A DNA stretch of 64,000 nucleotides from Streptomyces roseoverticillatus. Lineage in GTDB: Bacteria > Actinomycetota > Actinomycetes > Streptomycetales > Streptomycetaceae. Positions within the stretch are counted from its first letter, which is position 1. Each line of letters begins with the position of its first letter. The notes under the pieces are model-generated. The model made no database searches. It had not been told where the DNA came from and saw only the letters and a list, made by a program, of their open reading frames with translations. The DNA is taken from assembly GCF_000719265.1 (NCBI RefSeq), contig NZ_JOFL01000021.1, positions 80,413-144,412 on the forward strand, in the 5' to 3' direction. Shown here piece after piece: positions 8,850 through 17,117 of this stretch. Both the position numbers and the translations under genes were made by a program.

Positions 8850-9560
8850 CTACGACCACGTCGCCACGAAGTACCCCACCCCGTAGGGCGCCTCGTCGTA
8901 CAGCAGCTGTCCCTTGAGCCCCGCGTCCTCGCCGGCTCCGGCGAGCACCTGCCACGGGGCGCGGCCCGCGGCCTTCAGCTCCTGGGCGAGGGCGACGTCG
9001 AGCGCGGTCAGGGCCGCGGTGTCGGCGGCGCCCAGCGCCCGTGCCGCCTCCGCGTCGAAGTCCGCGGCCCGCTCGTCGAGGTAGCCCGGCGCCTTGAGCG
9101 TCCGGCAGGCGCTGCCGTCGCCCATCACCAGCAGGGCGGTCCGGCCGTCGCCCCCGGCCAGCTCGCGGCCGGCCGCGAGGCAGCGCTCGGGATCCAGCGG
9201 CTCCCCGACGCCCAGGCCCTCGACGGGCGCGACCGCCCAGCGCGTACGGTCCAGCAGCCAGGCGGCGACCGCCAGGGACTGCGGGAGCTCGCGCCCGTCC
9301 GCGGGCGCGCCCTGGCCCAGACGGACGTCGAGGTCCACCCCGAGGCCGCGGAACGAGCCGCGCGCACCCTGCGGGTGCGGTCCCCGGCCGTCCAGGGGCG
9401 CGGGGCCGAGGACGACGAGGCGGTCGGGCCGGGCGGCGGCGAGGACGCCCACCGCGTCGAGACATGCGGCCCGCAGGTCGTCCAGCTCGGGTGCGGCCCC
9501 GGCGGCGACCTCCGGGACGAGCAGCGGCGGGCAGGGGCATACGGCAGCGGCGACGAGCAT
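8850..9560 (-). CDS. Class III extradiol dioxygenase (LigB)-like protein
   Basis: A 236-residue protein of the LigB-like fold that streptomycetes carry next to miaB. It opens MLVAAAVCPCPPLLVPEVAAG, shows VVLGPAP and LLVMGDGSACRT strands typical of the fold, and ends FVATWS. The early histidine that binds iron in true LigB enzymes is replaced within CPCPP, and the chain has very few histidines, so ring-cleaving activity is doubtful. The role is unknown. It lies downstream of miaB on the same strand with a gap of about 80 nt, so they may be cotranscribed. Confidence 0.75.
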   Translation of the reverse strand: MLVAAAVCPCPPLLVPEVAAGAAPELDDLRAACLDAVGVLAAARPDRLVVLGPAPLDGRGPHPQGARGSFRGLGVDLDVRLGQGAPADGRELPQSLAVAAWLLDRTRWAVAPVEGLGVGEPLDPERCLAAGRELAGGDGRTALLVMGDGSACRTLKAPGYLDERAADFDAEAARALGAADTAALTALDVALAQELKAAGRAPWQVLAGAGEDAGLKGQLLYDEAPYGVGYFVATWS

Positions 9561-9639
9561 GGCGGGAACGATACGCCCGCCGTGCCGCCCCCGCAGTCGC
9601 GGCCCGGGTCGCCCGGGCCGCGTTCTGCAGACGGGTGCG

Positions 9640-11181
9640 TCAGCCGCAGCTGTCGCCGCAGCCGGCGGCGGTCGGCACCGGGCTCGGTGCCGGGGCGCCG
9701 ATGGCCGGGATGCCCAGCATCACGCCGGCCGGCTTGGCAGCGGCAGCGGTGTTGCGCTTCTCCCACGCGTCGCCCGCGCGCGTGCGGCGCACGGCCTTGG
9801 CGGCTCCCTCGGCGAGGAGGTGGTGCGGGGCGGCGTAGGTGATCTCGACGGTCACCACGTCGCCCGGGCGGACGTCCTCGTCCGGCTTGGTGAAGTGCAC
9901 CAGGCGGTTGTCGGGGGCGCGGCCCGAGAGGCGCTGCGTGGCGTCGTCCTTGCGGCCCTCGCCCTCGGCGACCATGACGTCCAGGACGCGGCCGACCTGC
10001 TTCTTGTTCTCCTCCCAGGAGATCTCCTCCTGGAGGGCGACCAGGCGCTCGTAGCGCGCCTGCACGACCTCCTTGGGGATCTGCCCGTCCATGGTGGCCG
10101 CCGGGGTGCCGGGGCGCTTGGAGTACTGGAAGGTGAAGGCGTTCGCGAAGCGGGCCTCGCGGACCACGTGCATCGTCTGCTCGAAGTCCTCCTCGGTCTC
10201 GCCGGGGAAGCCCACGATGATGTCGGTGGAGATGGCGGCGTCCGGCATGGCGGCGCGCACCTTCTCGATGATGCCCAGGAAGCGCTCCTGGCGGTACGAG
10301 CGGCGCATCGCCTTGAGGACGGTGTCCGAGCCGGACTGCAGCGGCATGTGGAGCTGGTGCATCACGTTCGGCGTCTCGGCCATGGCGGCGATCACGTCGT
10401 CGGTGAAGTCGCGCGGGTGCGGCGAGGTGAAGCGGACGCGCTCCAGGCCCTCGATCTTGCCGCAGGCGCGCAGCAGCTTGGAGAACGCCTCGCGGTCGCC
10501 GATGTCGGAGCCGTACGCGTTGACGTTCTGGCCGAGCAGGGTGATCTCGCTGACGCCCTCGGCGACGAGCGCCTCGATCTCGGCGAGGATGTCGCCCGTG
10601 CGGCGGTCCTTCTCCTTGCCGCGCAGCGCCGGGACGATGCAGAACGTGCAGGTGTTGTTGCAGCCGACGGAGATGGACACCCACGCCGCGTAGGCGCTCT
10701 CGCGCCGCGTCGGCAGCGTCGAGGGGAACGCCTCCAGGGACTCGGCGATCTCGACCTGGGCCTCTTCCTGGACGCGGGCGCGTTCGAGCAGCACCGGCAG
10801 CTTGCCGATGTTGTGCGTGCCGAAGACGACGTCGACCCAGGGGGCCCGCTTCACGATGGTGTCGCGGTCCTTCTGGGCGAGACAGCCGCCGACGGCGATC
10901 TGCATGCCCGGCCGCTTCGTCTTCATGGGAGCCAGCCGGCCGAGGTTGCCGTAGAGCTTGTTGTCGGCGTTCTCCCGCACCGCGCAGGTGTTGAAGACGA
11001 CGACGTCGGCGTCGCCCTCGGCGGTGCCTTCGGGAGCGCGGACGTAGCCCGCGTCCTCCAGCAGGCCGGACAGCCGCTCGGAGTCATGGACGTTCATCTG
11101 GCACCCGTAGGTGCGGATCTCGTAGCTTCGAGTAACGCCCACTTCGTCCACTGCCCCGGTCCGGTCACTGCTGCTGGTCAT
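9640..11181 (-). CDS. miaB: tRNA-2-methylthio-N6-dimethylallyladenosine synthase
   Basis: Radical-SAM methylthiotransferase acting on i6A37 of tRNA made by MiaA. The 513-residue protein has the three domains in order: UPF0004 with cysteines in [21 protein letters not shown] and GGCLAQ; radical SAM with the CxxxCxxC cluster in [14 protein letters not shown]; and a TRAM domain ending around PHHLLAEG. The C-terminal tail of about 40 residues is Ala/Pro-rich and ends in CGDSCG. The ATG at 11181 gives a short variable leader before [15 protein letters not shown]. It is distinguishable from the RimO gene at 47989 by the YGCQMN start. Confidence 0.95.
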   Translation of the reverse strand: MTSSSDRTGAVDEVGVTRSYEIRTYGCQMNVHDSERLSGLLEDAGYVRAPEGTAEGDADVVVFNTCAVRENADNKLYGNLGRLAPMKTKRPGMQIAVGGCLAQKDRDTIVKRAPWVDVVFGTHNIGKLPVLLERARVQEEAQVEIAESLEAFPSTLPTRRESAYAAWVSISVGCNNTCTFCIVPALRGKEKDRRTGDILAEIEALVAEGVSEITLLGQNVNAYGSDIGDREAFSKLLRACGKIEGLERVRFTSPHPRDFTDDVIAAMAETPNVMHQLHMPLQSGSDTVLKAMRRSYRQERFLGIIEKVRAAMPDAAISTDIIVGFPGETEEDFEQTMHVVREARFANAFTFQYSKRPGTPAATMDGQIPKEVVQARYERLVALQEEISWEENKKQVGRVLDVMVAEGEGRKDDATQRLSGRAPDNRLVHFTKPDEDVRPGDVVTVEITYAAPHHLLAEGAAKAVRRTRAGDAWEKRNTAAAAKPAGVMLGIPAIGAPAPSPVPTAAGCGDSCG

Positions 11182-11279
11182 CCCTCAAGGGTAAAGGGGG
11201 CCCGGCGAAGCTCCGGACCACCGCCCGCGAGGGCGTCTCACGGGACGCGGCGCGGCGCTCCCCGGCGCGCCCGGGGGCT

Positions 11280-12260
11280 TCAGGAGTCCCCGGGGCTGAG
11301 GAGGAGCTTGCCCGTGGAGCGGCGCTGCTGGAGATCGCGGTGGGCTCGGGCCGCGTCCTCCAGCCGGTAGGTCCCGCCGACGCAGGCGTCGATCTCACCG
11401 TCGCGCAGCCAGGCGAACAGCTCCGCCGAGCGCTCCAGGAGTTCGGCCGGGTCGGTCGCGTGGTCGTTGAGTGTCGGACGGGTGAGGAAGAGCGAGCCGT
11501 GGGAGGCGAGGAGGCGCGGGTCGAACGCGGGCACGGGGCCCGAGGCTTCGCCGAAGAGGACGAACGTGCCCCGTGGGCGGAGCGCTTTCAGCCCCGCCTC
11601 GAAGGTGTCGCGGCCCACGCCGTCGTAGACGACGTCGGCACCGCGTCCGCCGGTCAGCTCGCGCACCTGCCCGGCGATGTCGGTGCCGCCGGCGGTCACC
11701 AGGGTCTGCCAGGCGCCCAGCGCCCGGGCGGCCGCGGCCTTCGCCGGCGTGGAGACGGTGGCGATGACCTTGACGCCGTTGCGGGTGAGCAGCTGGGTCA
11801 GGAGGCGGCCGACGCCTCCGGCGGCCGCGTGGACCAGGGCCGTCCCGCCTTCGCGCGCGGGGCGGGTGGAAGTCGTGAGGTAGTGGGCGGTCAGGCCCTG
11901 GAGCAGCAGGGCCGCCGCGTCCTGGTCCGCGATGTCCGCCGGCAGGGGGACGGCGGCCCGCACGGGCACCACGACCTGCTCGGCGTAGCCGGCGGGGGCC
12001 GTGCACCAGGCGATGCGGTCGCCCGGCACGAGGGAGGTCACTCCTTCGCCCACGGCCGTCACCGTGCCCGCGCCCTCGGAGCCGGGTGTGAAGGGAGGGG
12101 ACGGCTTCCCACGGCCTTCGCGCTCGTAGATGTCCTTGAAGTTGACGCCGATGGCCGAGGGGCGGGCCAGCACTTCTCCGGGCCCGGGCGTCGGGGCGGG
12201 CAGTTCGGCGACGGTGAGGACCTCGGGGCCTCCGTACTGGGTGACGACGATGGCGCGCAT
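11280..12260 (-). CDS. NADPH:quinone oxidoreductase family protein (zinc-less MDR)
   Basis: A 326-residue medium-chain reductase of the quinone oxidoreductase branch. The N-terminal half has GVNFKDIYEREG and PFTPGSEGAGTV, and the Rossmann half has HAAAGGVGRLLTQL for NADPH. The cysteine zinc ligands of alcohol dehydrogenases are absent. The start carries a GGAAGGAA ribosome site. It follows the MFS exporter gene on the same strand by 61 nt, and the exporter diverges from an ArsR-type regulator, so this looks like a regulated reduce-and-export pair, perhaps against an electrophile or quinone. The substrate is unknown. Confidence 0.88.
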   Translation of the reverse strand: MRAIVVTQYGGPEVLTVAELPAPTPGPGEVLARPSAIGVNFKDIYEREGRGKPSPPFTPGSEGAGTVTAVGEGVTSLVPGDRIAWCTAPAGYAEQVVVPVRAAVPLPADIADQDAAALLLQGLTAHYLTTSTRPAREGGTALVHAAAGGVGRLLTQLLTRNGVKVIATVSTPAKAAAARALGAWQTLVTAGGTDIAGQVRELTGGRGADVVYDGVGRDTFEAGLKALRPRGTFVLFGEASGPVPAFDPRLLASHGSLFLTRPTLNDHATDPAELLERSAELFAWLRDGEIDACVGGTYRLEDAARAHRDLQQRRSTGKLLLSPGDS

Positions 12261-12275
12261 GGTTCCTTCCCGGGC

Positions 12276-12323
12276 GGTGTGCAGGGGGTGTGGAGGTCGC
12301 GGTGTGCAGGGGGTGCGGAGGTC
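12276..12323. repeat. 23-bp tandem duplication between MFS exporter and reductase genes
   Basis: Two copies of a 23-bp unit (12276-12298 and 12301-12323) differ at one base (T/C) and have a period of 25 bp. The second copy reaches the stop codon of the MFS gene at 12322. It looks like a recent slippage duplication; no regulatory role is evident. Confidence 0.7.
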
Positions 12324-13758
12324 AGGGACGGGTGGTGTGCGGGGCGCGGGCGCGGGAGGGCAGAGCCGCGGGTACGGCCATGACGACGACCAGGAAGCCG
12401 AGGGCGACGAGGGCCAGGCAGATCCGTAGCCCTGCCGGCCCGGGGGAGCCGTCGAGCAGGACGCCGAAGAGGGCGATCGCCACTGCTCCGCCGATCTGGC
12501 GCAGGGCGTTGAGCGCGCCGGAAGCCAGGCCCGACCGGTCGGCGGGCACTGCGCTCAGGACCACGGCGGGCAGGCTCGGCCCCATCAGCCCCGCGCCGAG
12601 CCCGAGCAGGGCACTGCCGCAGAAGAAGATCCACCAGCCGGGGTGCCCGCCGAGCGGCAAGAGCGCGCAGGCGCCGGCCGCGGCGGCCAGTGCACCGCCG
12701 ATCAGCAGCGGGCGCGGGCCGGTGCGGGTGACCGCCCGGGCCAGGACGAAGGAGGCGAAGGCCCACAGTGCGGCGAAGGGCACGAAGGACAGTCCCGCTC
12801 CGAGCGCGTCGAGGCCCCAGGCGCTCTGCAGGCGCAGCGAGAGGGCGAACTGTGCGCCGTAGGCGCCGAACTGGAACAGCGCGCCGATGGCCAGGCCGCA
12901 GGCGAACCGTGGCCGGGCGAGCAGGCCGAGGGGCAGTACGGGTGCCGCCGCACGGCGCTCGACGGCGACGAACGCCACGGCCGAGGCGAGGGTGACCGCC
13001 AGCAGCGCCCACGTCACGATGTCGGTCCAGCCTTGGGCCCCGCCCTCGATGAGCGCGCCGATGCCGCAGCCGACGACCATGACGGCCAGTGTCTGCCCGG
13101 CGGGGTCGAGGGTCGCTTCGCGGGTGGCGGAAGGCGGAACCTGGAGCCTGGTCAGCCACCAGGCCAGCAGTCCGACGGGCACGTTGATCAGGAAGATCGA
13201 GCGCCATCCGACGGCCGTGGTCAGCACTCCGCCGAGCACGGGGCCGAACACGAGGGCGAGGGAGCTGACCCCGCCCCAGACGGTGAGTGCCCTGGCCCGC
13301 CGGGCGGGGTCCGGGTACATGTGGGCGATCACTGCCAGGGAGGCGGGGAGCAGGCCGCCGGCGGTGACGCCCTGAAGCACCCGGGCGGTGACCAGGAAGC
13401 CCAGGCCGGGGCTCGCCGCGCAGGCCGCCGAGGTCACGACGAACCCCAGCAAGGAGACTTCGAACACCCGCCGCGCGCCCCAGCGGTCGCTGACGGCCCC
13501 GCCGCTGAGCAGGAAGGCGGCCAGGGTGATGGTGTAGCCGTTGATGAGCCACTCCAGGCCGGCCAGGCTTCCGGCGAGGTCCTCCCGGACGGCGGGCAGC
13601 GCGACGTTGAGGGCGCTGCTGTCCATGAGGACCATGAAGAAGCCGAGACAGACGGCGAAGAGGGCGAGCGGACCGGTGGGCCGGGAGGCCGCATCCGCCG
13701 CGCCCGGGGGCACACTCCCGGCGGCCGCGTCCTGGCGGGATGGCGAGCGGCCGGGCAT
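12322..13758 (-). CDS. MFS drug exporter, DHA2 (14-helix) family
   Basis: A 478-residue major-facilitator exporter. Motif C-type and DHA2 signatures are visible: FMVLMDSSALNVALPAV in helix 1, LINGYTITLAAFLLSGGAVSDRWGARRVF (helix 2 and the motif A loop) and WRSIFLINVPVGLLAWWL. Hydrophobicity fits about 14 membrane helices. It is divergent from the ArsR-type regulator at 13814 with only 55 nt between starts, and a perfect 11-bp inverted repeat spans that gap, so the regulator probably represses it. The quinone oxidoreductase gene follows. The exported compound cannot be named. Confidence 0.9.
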   Translation of the reverse strand: MPGRSPSRQDAAAGSVPPGAADAASRPTGPLALFAVCLGFFMVLMDSSALNVALPAVREDLAGSLAGLEWLINGYTITLAAFLLSGGAVSDRWGARRVFEVSLLGFVVTSAACAASPGLGFLVTARVLQGVTAGGLLPASLAVIAHMYPDPARRARALTVWGGVSSLALVFGPVLGGVLTTAVGWRSIFLINVPVGLLAWWLTRLQVPPSATREATLDPAGQTLAVMVVGCGIGALIEGGAQGWTDIVTWALLAVTLASAVAFVAVERRAAAPVLPLGLLARPRFACGLAIGALFQFGAYGAQFALSLRLQSAWGLDALGAGLSFVPFAALWAFASFVLARAVTRTGPRPLLIGGALAAAAGACALLPLGGHPGWWIFFCGSALLGLGAGLMGPSLPAVVLSAVPADRSGLASGALNALRQIGGAVAIALFGVLLDGSPGPAGLRICLALVALGFLVVVMAVPAALPSRARAPHTTRP

Positions 13759-13788
13759 GACACACCACCGTGCTTCCTGGGACGACTA

Positions 13789-13841
13789 AAGTGTTCGACG
13801 GAGGTCGATCACCATGAATGTAAGACCCGAGTCGAACACTT
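13789..13841. promoter_or_regulatory. Candidate ArsR-type operator: 11-bp inverted repeat
   Basis: AAGTGTTCGAC at 13789-13799 and its exact reverse complement GTCGAACACTT at 13831-13841 are separated by 31 bp. The pair covers the divergent start region of the MFS and regulator genes. An 11-of-11 match at a divergent promoter is unlikely by chance. The second arm lies inside the annotated regulator frame, which hints that the real regulator start may be further down. Confidence 0.65.
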
Positions 13842-14227
13842 CGTCAACCCCCCCGCCCCATCTGCCGGATGAAGGACACACCCAGTCGCAGTCACAGCGG
13901 GCCCGGAACCTCTCGCACGTCCATCCCGCCGATGTGACGCTGAGCGACGCGCTCACGGCCCTCGCCGATCCCGTGCGGCGCACCATCGTGAAGGAGCTGG
14001 CGGGCGGGCCCGACTGGACCCGGGCCTGCGGCACATTCGACCTGCCGGTCACCAAGGCGACGCGCAGCCACCACTTCGCGGTGCTGCGCCAGGCCGGCGT
14101 GATCGAGCAGCGGGACGCCGGCTCGCGCCGCCTGAACAGGCTGCGCAGGCCGGAGTTCGACGCGGCCTTCCCCGGCCTGCTGGATCTGGTCCTGAGCGAG
14201 CGCCGAGCGGACCCCGGCGAGTCCTGA
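13814..14227 (+). CDS. ArsR-family winged-helix regulator
   Basis: A 137-residue DNA-binding protein. The winged-helix core runs from LSDALTALADPVRRTIVKELA through the recognition helix VTKATRSHHFAVLRQAGVIEQRD to the wing GSRRLNRLRR, closest to ArsR/SmtB-like repressors of the non-metal type (no CxC metal box). It is divergent from the MFS exporter. The first 35 residues are unlike the family and contain one arm of the inverted repeat, so GTG 13934 (97 residues) is a serious alternative start. It probably controls the exporter-reductase pair and itself. Confidence 0.82.
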   Translation: MNVRPESNTSSTPPPHLPDEGHTQSQSQRARNLSHVHPADVTLSDALTALADPVRRTIVKELAGGPDWTRACGTFDLPVTKATRSHHFAVLRQAGVIEQRDAGSRRLNRLRRPEFDAAFPGLLDLVLSERRADPGES

Positions 14228-14742
14228 GCGATGGGTTCCGAAGGCGGGTACGGCGGCGGGAAAAACGGAAGGCGATCCTTTTATAACCCGGATACGGTCC
14301 GGCCGTAAACACCGTTCCGGTTTACGAAAAACCCGACCACAAAGGCGCCCAGGTAACACCTGGCGAATAACCTCCGCACCATCGGCGCAGAGCGCCTGGA
14401 AGCATTGAGAAATCCACCGCCCATCCTCCGCTCCGACGGGCGAAGAAATCCATCCTGACGGCGTGGCGCCGGTCCTGCACCGGCGCCACGCCACAACTCC
14501 GGATCCCCCGTTTCGCCGTTGCCCTGCGTGCACATGCGCCGACCTGTCGTGAGCGGCCGCAAAACCGGCCGCCGGGCCGGTTGCGAGTCGATTGCCGACC
14601 CGGCCGAAAAGATAGAACTAAGGGTTAGTTTCAAACTTCCGCACTGGGGGAATCCGTAGATTTTTCAAAATCATTATGCCCCTCTACGCCCATCAATCAA
14701 ATGAAATGTCCATGCATGGGACACATATTTTACGGAGCCTTG
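14228..14742. other. Gene-free, lower-GC spacer
   Basis: About 515 bp without a convincing gene. Base composition falls well below the surroundings, with T- and A-runs such as CCTTTTATAACC and GATTTTTCAAAATCATTAT. The open frames on the minus strand here have no recognisable content. It holds one clear hairpin (14460-14492), and the 3' end probably carries the promoter of the LuxR-type gene at 14743. Confidence 0.6.
14460..14492. terminator. Hairpin, probable bidirectional terminator
   Basis: A perfect 14-bp stem (GGCGTGGCGCCGGT and its complement) with a five-base CCTGC loop, standing alone in the spacer after the ArsR-type gene. Confidence 0.65.
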
Positions 14743-15126
14743 ATGGCGGCACCGAGCGACCGAAGTGCAAGCTTGTTGTTCTTACCGTCCATACGTTTCC
14801 GTGGCACTGCGCTTAATGGGGGTGTTGTTGCAGTGGAGGGCACCATCGGCACTGAAACTGCTGAGCGAGAAATATGGCACGAACAACGCCGGCGTATCGG
14901 CCTGCTGACCGAGCGGGAATGCCAGGTATTCCTTCTGCTGGGGGCCGGATATTCGAACCGCAGCATTTCCACACGACTTCAGGTGACCGAAGGAACGGTC
15001 AAGGCGCACGTGGCACAGATTCTCGGCAAGCTCCGTGTCGAGTCCCGGCTCCAGGCAGGCCTGGTCTCCCTCACGCACCAGCTCTTCAACAAAAGTCCAA
15101 TGGTTGCCGGCCGTGAGGTCCGATAG
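14743..15126 (+). CDS. Small LuxR-type (GerE) transcription regulator
   Basis: A 127-residue protein whose only recognisable domain is the C-terminal LuxR helix-turn-helix: LLTERECQVFLLLGAGYSNRSIS, then the recognition helix TEGTVKAHVAQILGKL. There is no receiver or ligand domain, only about 55 variable residues before it. The ATG at 14743 is chosen for its ACGGAG ribosome site; an ATG 42 nt upstream lacks one. Its codon use is less GC-biased than that of its neighbours. It precedes the desaturase and glutamate mutase genes on the same strand and is the best candidate for their pathway regulator. Confidence 0.85.
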   Translation: MAAPSDRSASLLFLPSIRFRGTALNGGVVAVEGTIGTETAEREIWHEQRRRIGLLTERECQVFLLLGAGYSNRSISTRLQVTEGTVKAHVAQILGKLRVESRLQAGLVSLTHQLFNKSPMVAGREVR

Positions 15127-15309
15127 AAATCTTCAGGGCGGCGGCCGGACGTTCCATCCCGGCTCCCATCGAGACCGGGGGCCGGGATCAACCATGCTCC
15201 GCGACGTCGGTTCCCGCGGCCGTCGCCCCTGTTCGCCCTCCGGAAGGCACCGGAGGGCCGTTCCAGGAAAGTCCAGGAATGACAGACCCGGATCGATCCA
15301 GGAGAGCAC

Positions 15310-16527
15310 GTGTCCGTTACCGATGCCCATCCGCGGCAGGCGGGCCCGGCCGCCGACGCGGCCCCCGACCCGAGGGAGACCATGAGGAGTCTGCCAGGGC
15401 CCCTCCAGTACCCCCTCACCGTCTTCACGGGCAAGCCCCTGGCCGGACAGGCCCCGTTCGGCTGGTCACCCACCTACCACCTGGCCGCCGCGGTCGCCGC
15501 GATGACCGTGGGAGCCGCCATCGGTGCGACCGGATGGGCGCTGGGGTCCTGGTTCCTGTTCCTGCTGCTGCCCGGCTGGGCCGTCACCCTGCACGGCATG
15601 CGCAACCTGCGCATGATGGTCTACCACCAGTGCTCCCACAAGAACATGTACCGCAAGCGCAAGCTCGACGCCGTCATCGGCCGGGCGACCTCCAGCCTGC
15701 TGATCATCCAGAACTTCGAGCGGTACAGCCGCGAGCACGTCAGCGACCACCACGCCGCTCACCACATGACCCTTCGGGACCCCACAGTCCAGGCGTTCCT
15801 CGTCAGCCTCGGCCTGCACCCCGGCATGACACGCCGCCGGATGTGGCGCCGTGTGCTGGCGAAGCTCGGCTCGCCGCGCTTCCACCTCGCGTTCGCCTTC
15901 GCCCGGACCCGCTCCTTCTGGAACAAGTCGGCCACGAGCGAGAAGGTCACCTCCGTGGTGCTCTACGGTGCCGCGGCCGCCGCCACGATCGCGACGGGCA
16001 CATGGGACGCCCTGCTCGTCGTCTGGTTCGTCCCGCTGATCCCGCTGTTCCAGGTCAGCAACACCCTGCGCCTGTGCGTCAAGCACACCTTCCCCCCGGT
16101 CGGCACCGAAGTCCGGCGCGGCCGCGAGTACTTCGCTTCCCTGACCAACGCCATATTCATCGGCGAGCCGGCGCCCGACCGGGCCCTCCCCGCCGGACGG
16201 CGCACGCTGGCCTGGGCCCGCTGGACCCTGCGCATGCTGTGCGTCCACGCCCCTTCCCGCTACCTGGTTCTCACCGGCGACACCGTCGTCCACGACTACC
16301 ACCACCGCGCGCCCTCCAGCCGCACCTGGGCCGATTACCTCTTCGCCCGGCAGCAGGACGTCGACGCGGGGCACCCCGGCTGGCCCCCGTACCACGAGGT
16401 GTGGGGCCTGGTCCCGGCCATCAACTACGTCTTCGACTCCCTCGCGGCCGCCGATGCCCAGGAGTACGACGTCGCCCGGCTGCGCTCGGTCAGCAAGCGC
16501 GAGCTCTTCGCCGCCTTCGACGACTGA
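15310..16527 (+). CDS. Membrane fatty-acid-desaturase-like di-iron enzyme
   Basis: A 405-residue integral membrane protein with the three histidine boxes of the desaturase/hydroxylase superfamily: HQCSH, HVSDHHAAHH and HDYHH. Hydrophobic segments flank them (AAAVAAMTVGAAIGATGWALGSWFLFLLLPGW and LVVWFVPLIPLFQ). The boxes should bind two irons and use O2 to desaturate or hydroxylate. The GTG start at 15310 has an AGGAGA site. It is followed, after a repeat-bearing 143-nt gap, by the glutamate mutase genes, so the substrate may be a product-bound or acyl form in that pathway rather than a membrane lipid; this is inference. True acyl-lipid desaturase remains possible. Confidence 0.85.
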   Translation: MSVTDAHPRQAGPAADAAPDPRETMRSLPGPLQYPLTVFTGKPLAGQAPFGWSPTYHLAAAVAAMTVGAAIGATGWALGSWFLFLLLPGWAVTLHGMRNLRMMVYHQCSHKNMYRKRKLDAVIGRATSSLLIIQNFERYSREHVSDHHAAHHMTLRDPTVQAFLVSLGLHPGMTRRRMWRRVLAKLGSPRFHLAFAFARTRSFWNKSATSEKVTSVVLYGAAAAATIATGTWDALLVVWFVPLIPLFQVSNTLRLCVKHTFPPVGTEVRRGREYFASLTNAIFIGEPAPDRALPAGRRTLAWARWTLRMLCVHAPSRYLVLTGDTVVHDYHHRAPSSRTWADYLFARQQDVDAGHPGWPPYHEVWGLVPAINYVFDSLAAADAQEYDVARLRSVSKRELFAAFDD

Positions 16528-16530
16528 TCC

Positions 16531-16625
16531 CCGCCCGGACCGTAGCGCCGTCACCCGTCCGGACCGTAGCGCCGTCACTCCCGTCCGGGCCACGACGCCG
16601 TCACCCGTCCCGGCCACGGCGCAAC
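16531..16625. repeat. Degenerate direct repeats between desaturase and glmS
   Basis: Four imperfect copies of a 22-26 bp unit containing CCGGACCGTAGCGCCGTCAC (first two nearly identical at 16533-16554 and 16555-16578, then two degenerate). The array fills most of the gap between the genes and has no coding content. Confidence 0.65.
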
Positions 16626-16670
16626 CATCCCCGCCCGGCATCGTCACCCACCCGAAGGAGCAGCCTTCCC

Positions 16671-17117
16671 ATGTCGCACAGCGAACGCCGCCTCGTCATC
16701 CTCGGAGTCGCCGCCAGCGACAGCCACGCCGTCGCCAATCACCTCATCGCCCACGCCTTGCGGGGCCTCGGCTTCGAGGTCGAGAACCTCGGCACCTGCA
16801 CGCCCGTCGAGGAGTTCGCCCAGGCGTGCGAGCAGTACCCCGACGCGGAAGCCGTCATCATCGGCAGCCTCAACGGCCACGTCCACGAGGACCTGCGCGA
16901 CCTGCCCGCCGCGCGCGAAGCCGGCCGCATCACCTGCCCCGTCATCGTCGGGGGCAACCTCTCCGTCGGCAGCAAGAAGGACCCCAGGGACCTGGAGCGC
17001 CTCAAGGCCCTGGGCGTCGACCGCATCCTCCAGGACCCGGCCCAGCTCCTTCCCGCGCTCGACGAGCTGCGGGCGAGCCGGACGGCGGACCGGCAGCGCC
17101 TGCCCGTGGCGTCATGA
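16671..17117 (+). CDS. glmS: Glutamate mutase (methylaspartate mutase) small, B12-binding subunit
   Basis: The sigma (S, also called MutS) subunit of coenzyme-B12-dependent glutamate mutase, which converts L-glutamate to (2S,3S)-3-methylaspartate. The 148-residue Rossmann-like chain shows LVILGVAASDSHAVANHL, GSLNGH and VGGNLSVG, matching the B12-binding fold. The signature DxHxxG reads D17-S-H19-A-V-A22, so the cobalt-ligand histidine is kept but the glycine is alanine. A GAAGGAG ribosome site precedes ATG 16671. Its stop overlaps the start of the large subunit (ATGA). The symbol refers to glutamate mutase S, not glucosamine-6-phosphate synthase. Confidence 0.92.
   Translation: MSHSERRLVILGVAASDSHAVANHLIAHALRGLGFEVENLGTCTPVEEFAQACEQYPDAEAVIIGSLNGHVHEDLRDLPAAREAGRITCPVIVGGNLSVGSKKDPRDLERLKALGVDRILQDPAQLLPALDELRASRTADRQRLPVAS

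Noticed and set aside
13892..14634. Two minus-strand open frames in the spacer behind the ArsR-type gene
   Set aside because: They overlap the regulator antisense or cross the terminator hairpin, lack ribosome sites and have no recognisable sequence.
16528..16670. Cobalamin riboswitch in front of the B12-dependent mutase genes
   Set aside because: I looked for a conserved B12-box-like GCCACTG stretch and supporting helices in this gap and before the desaturase and saw only direct repeats.
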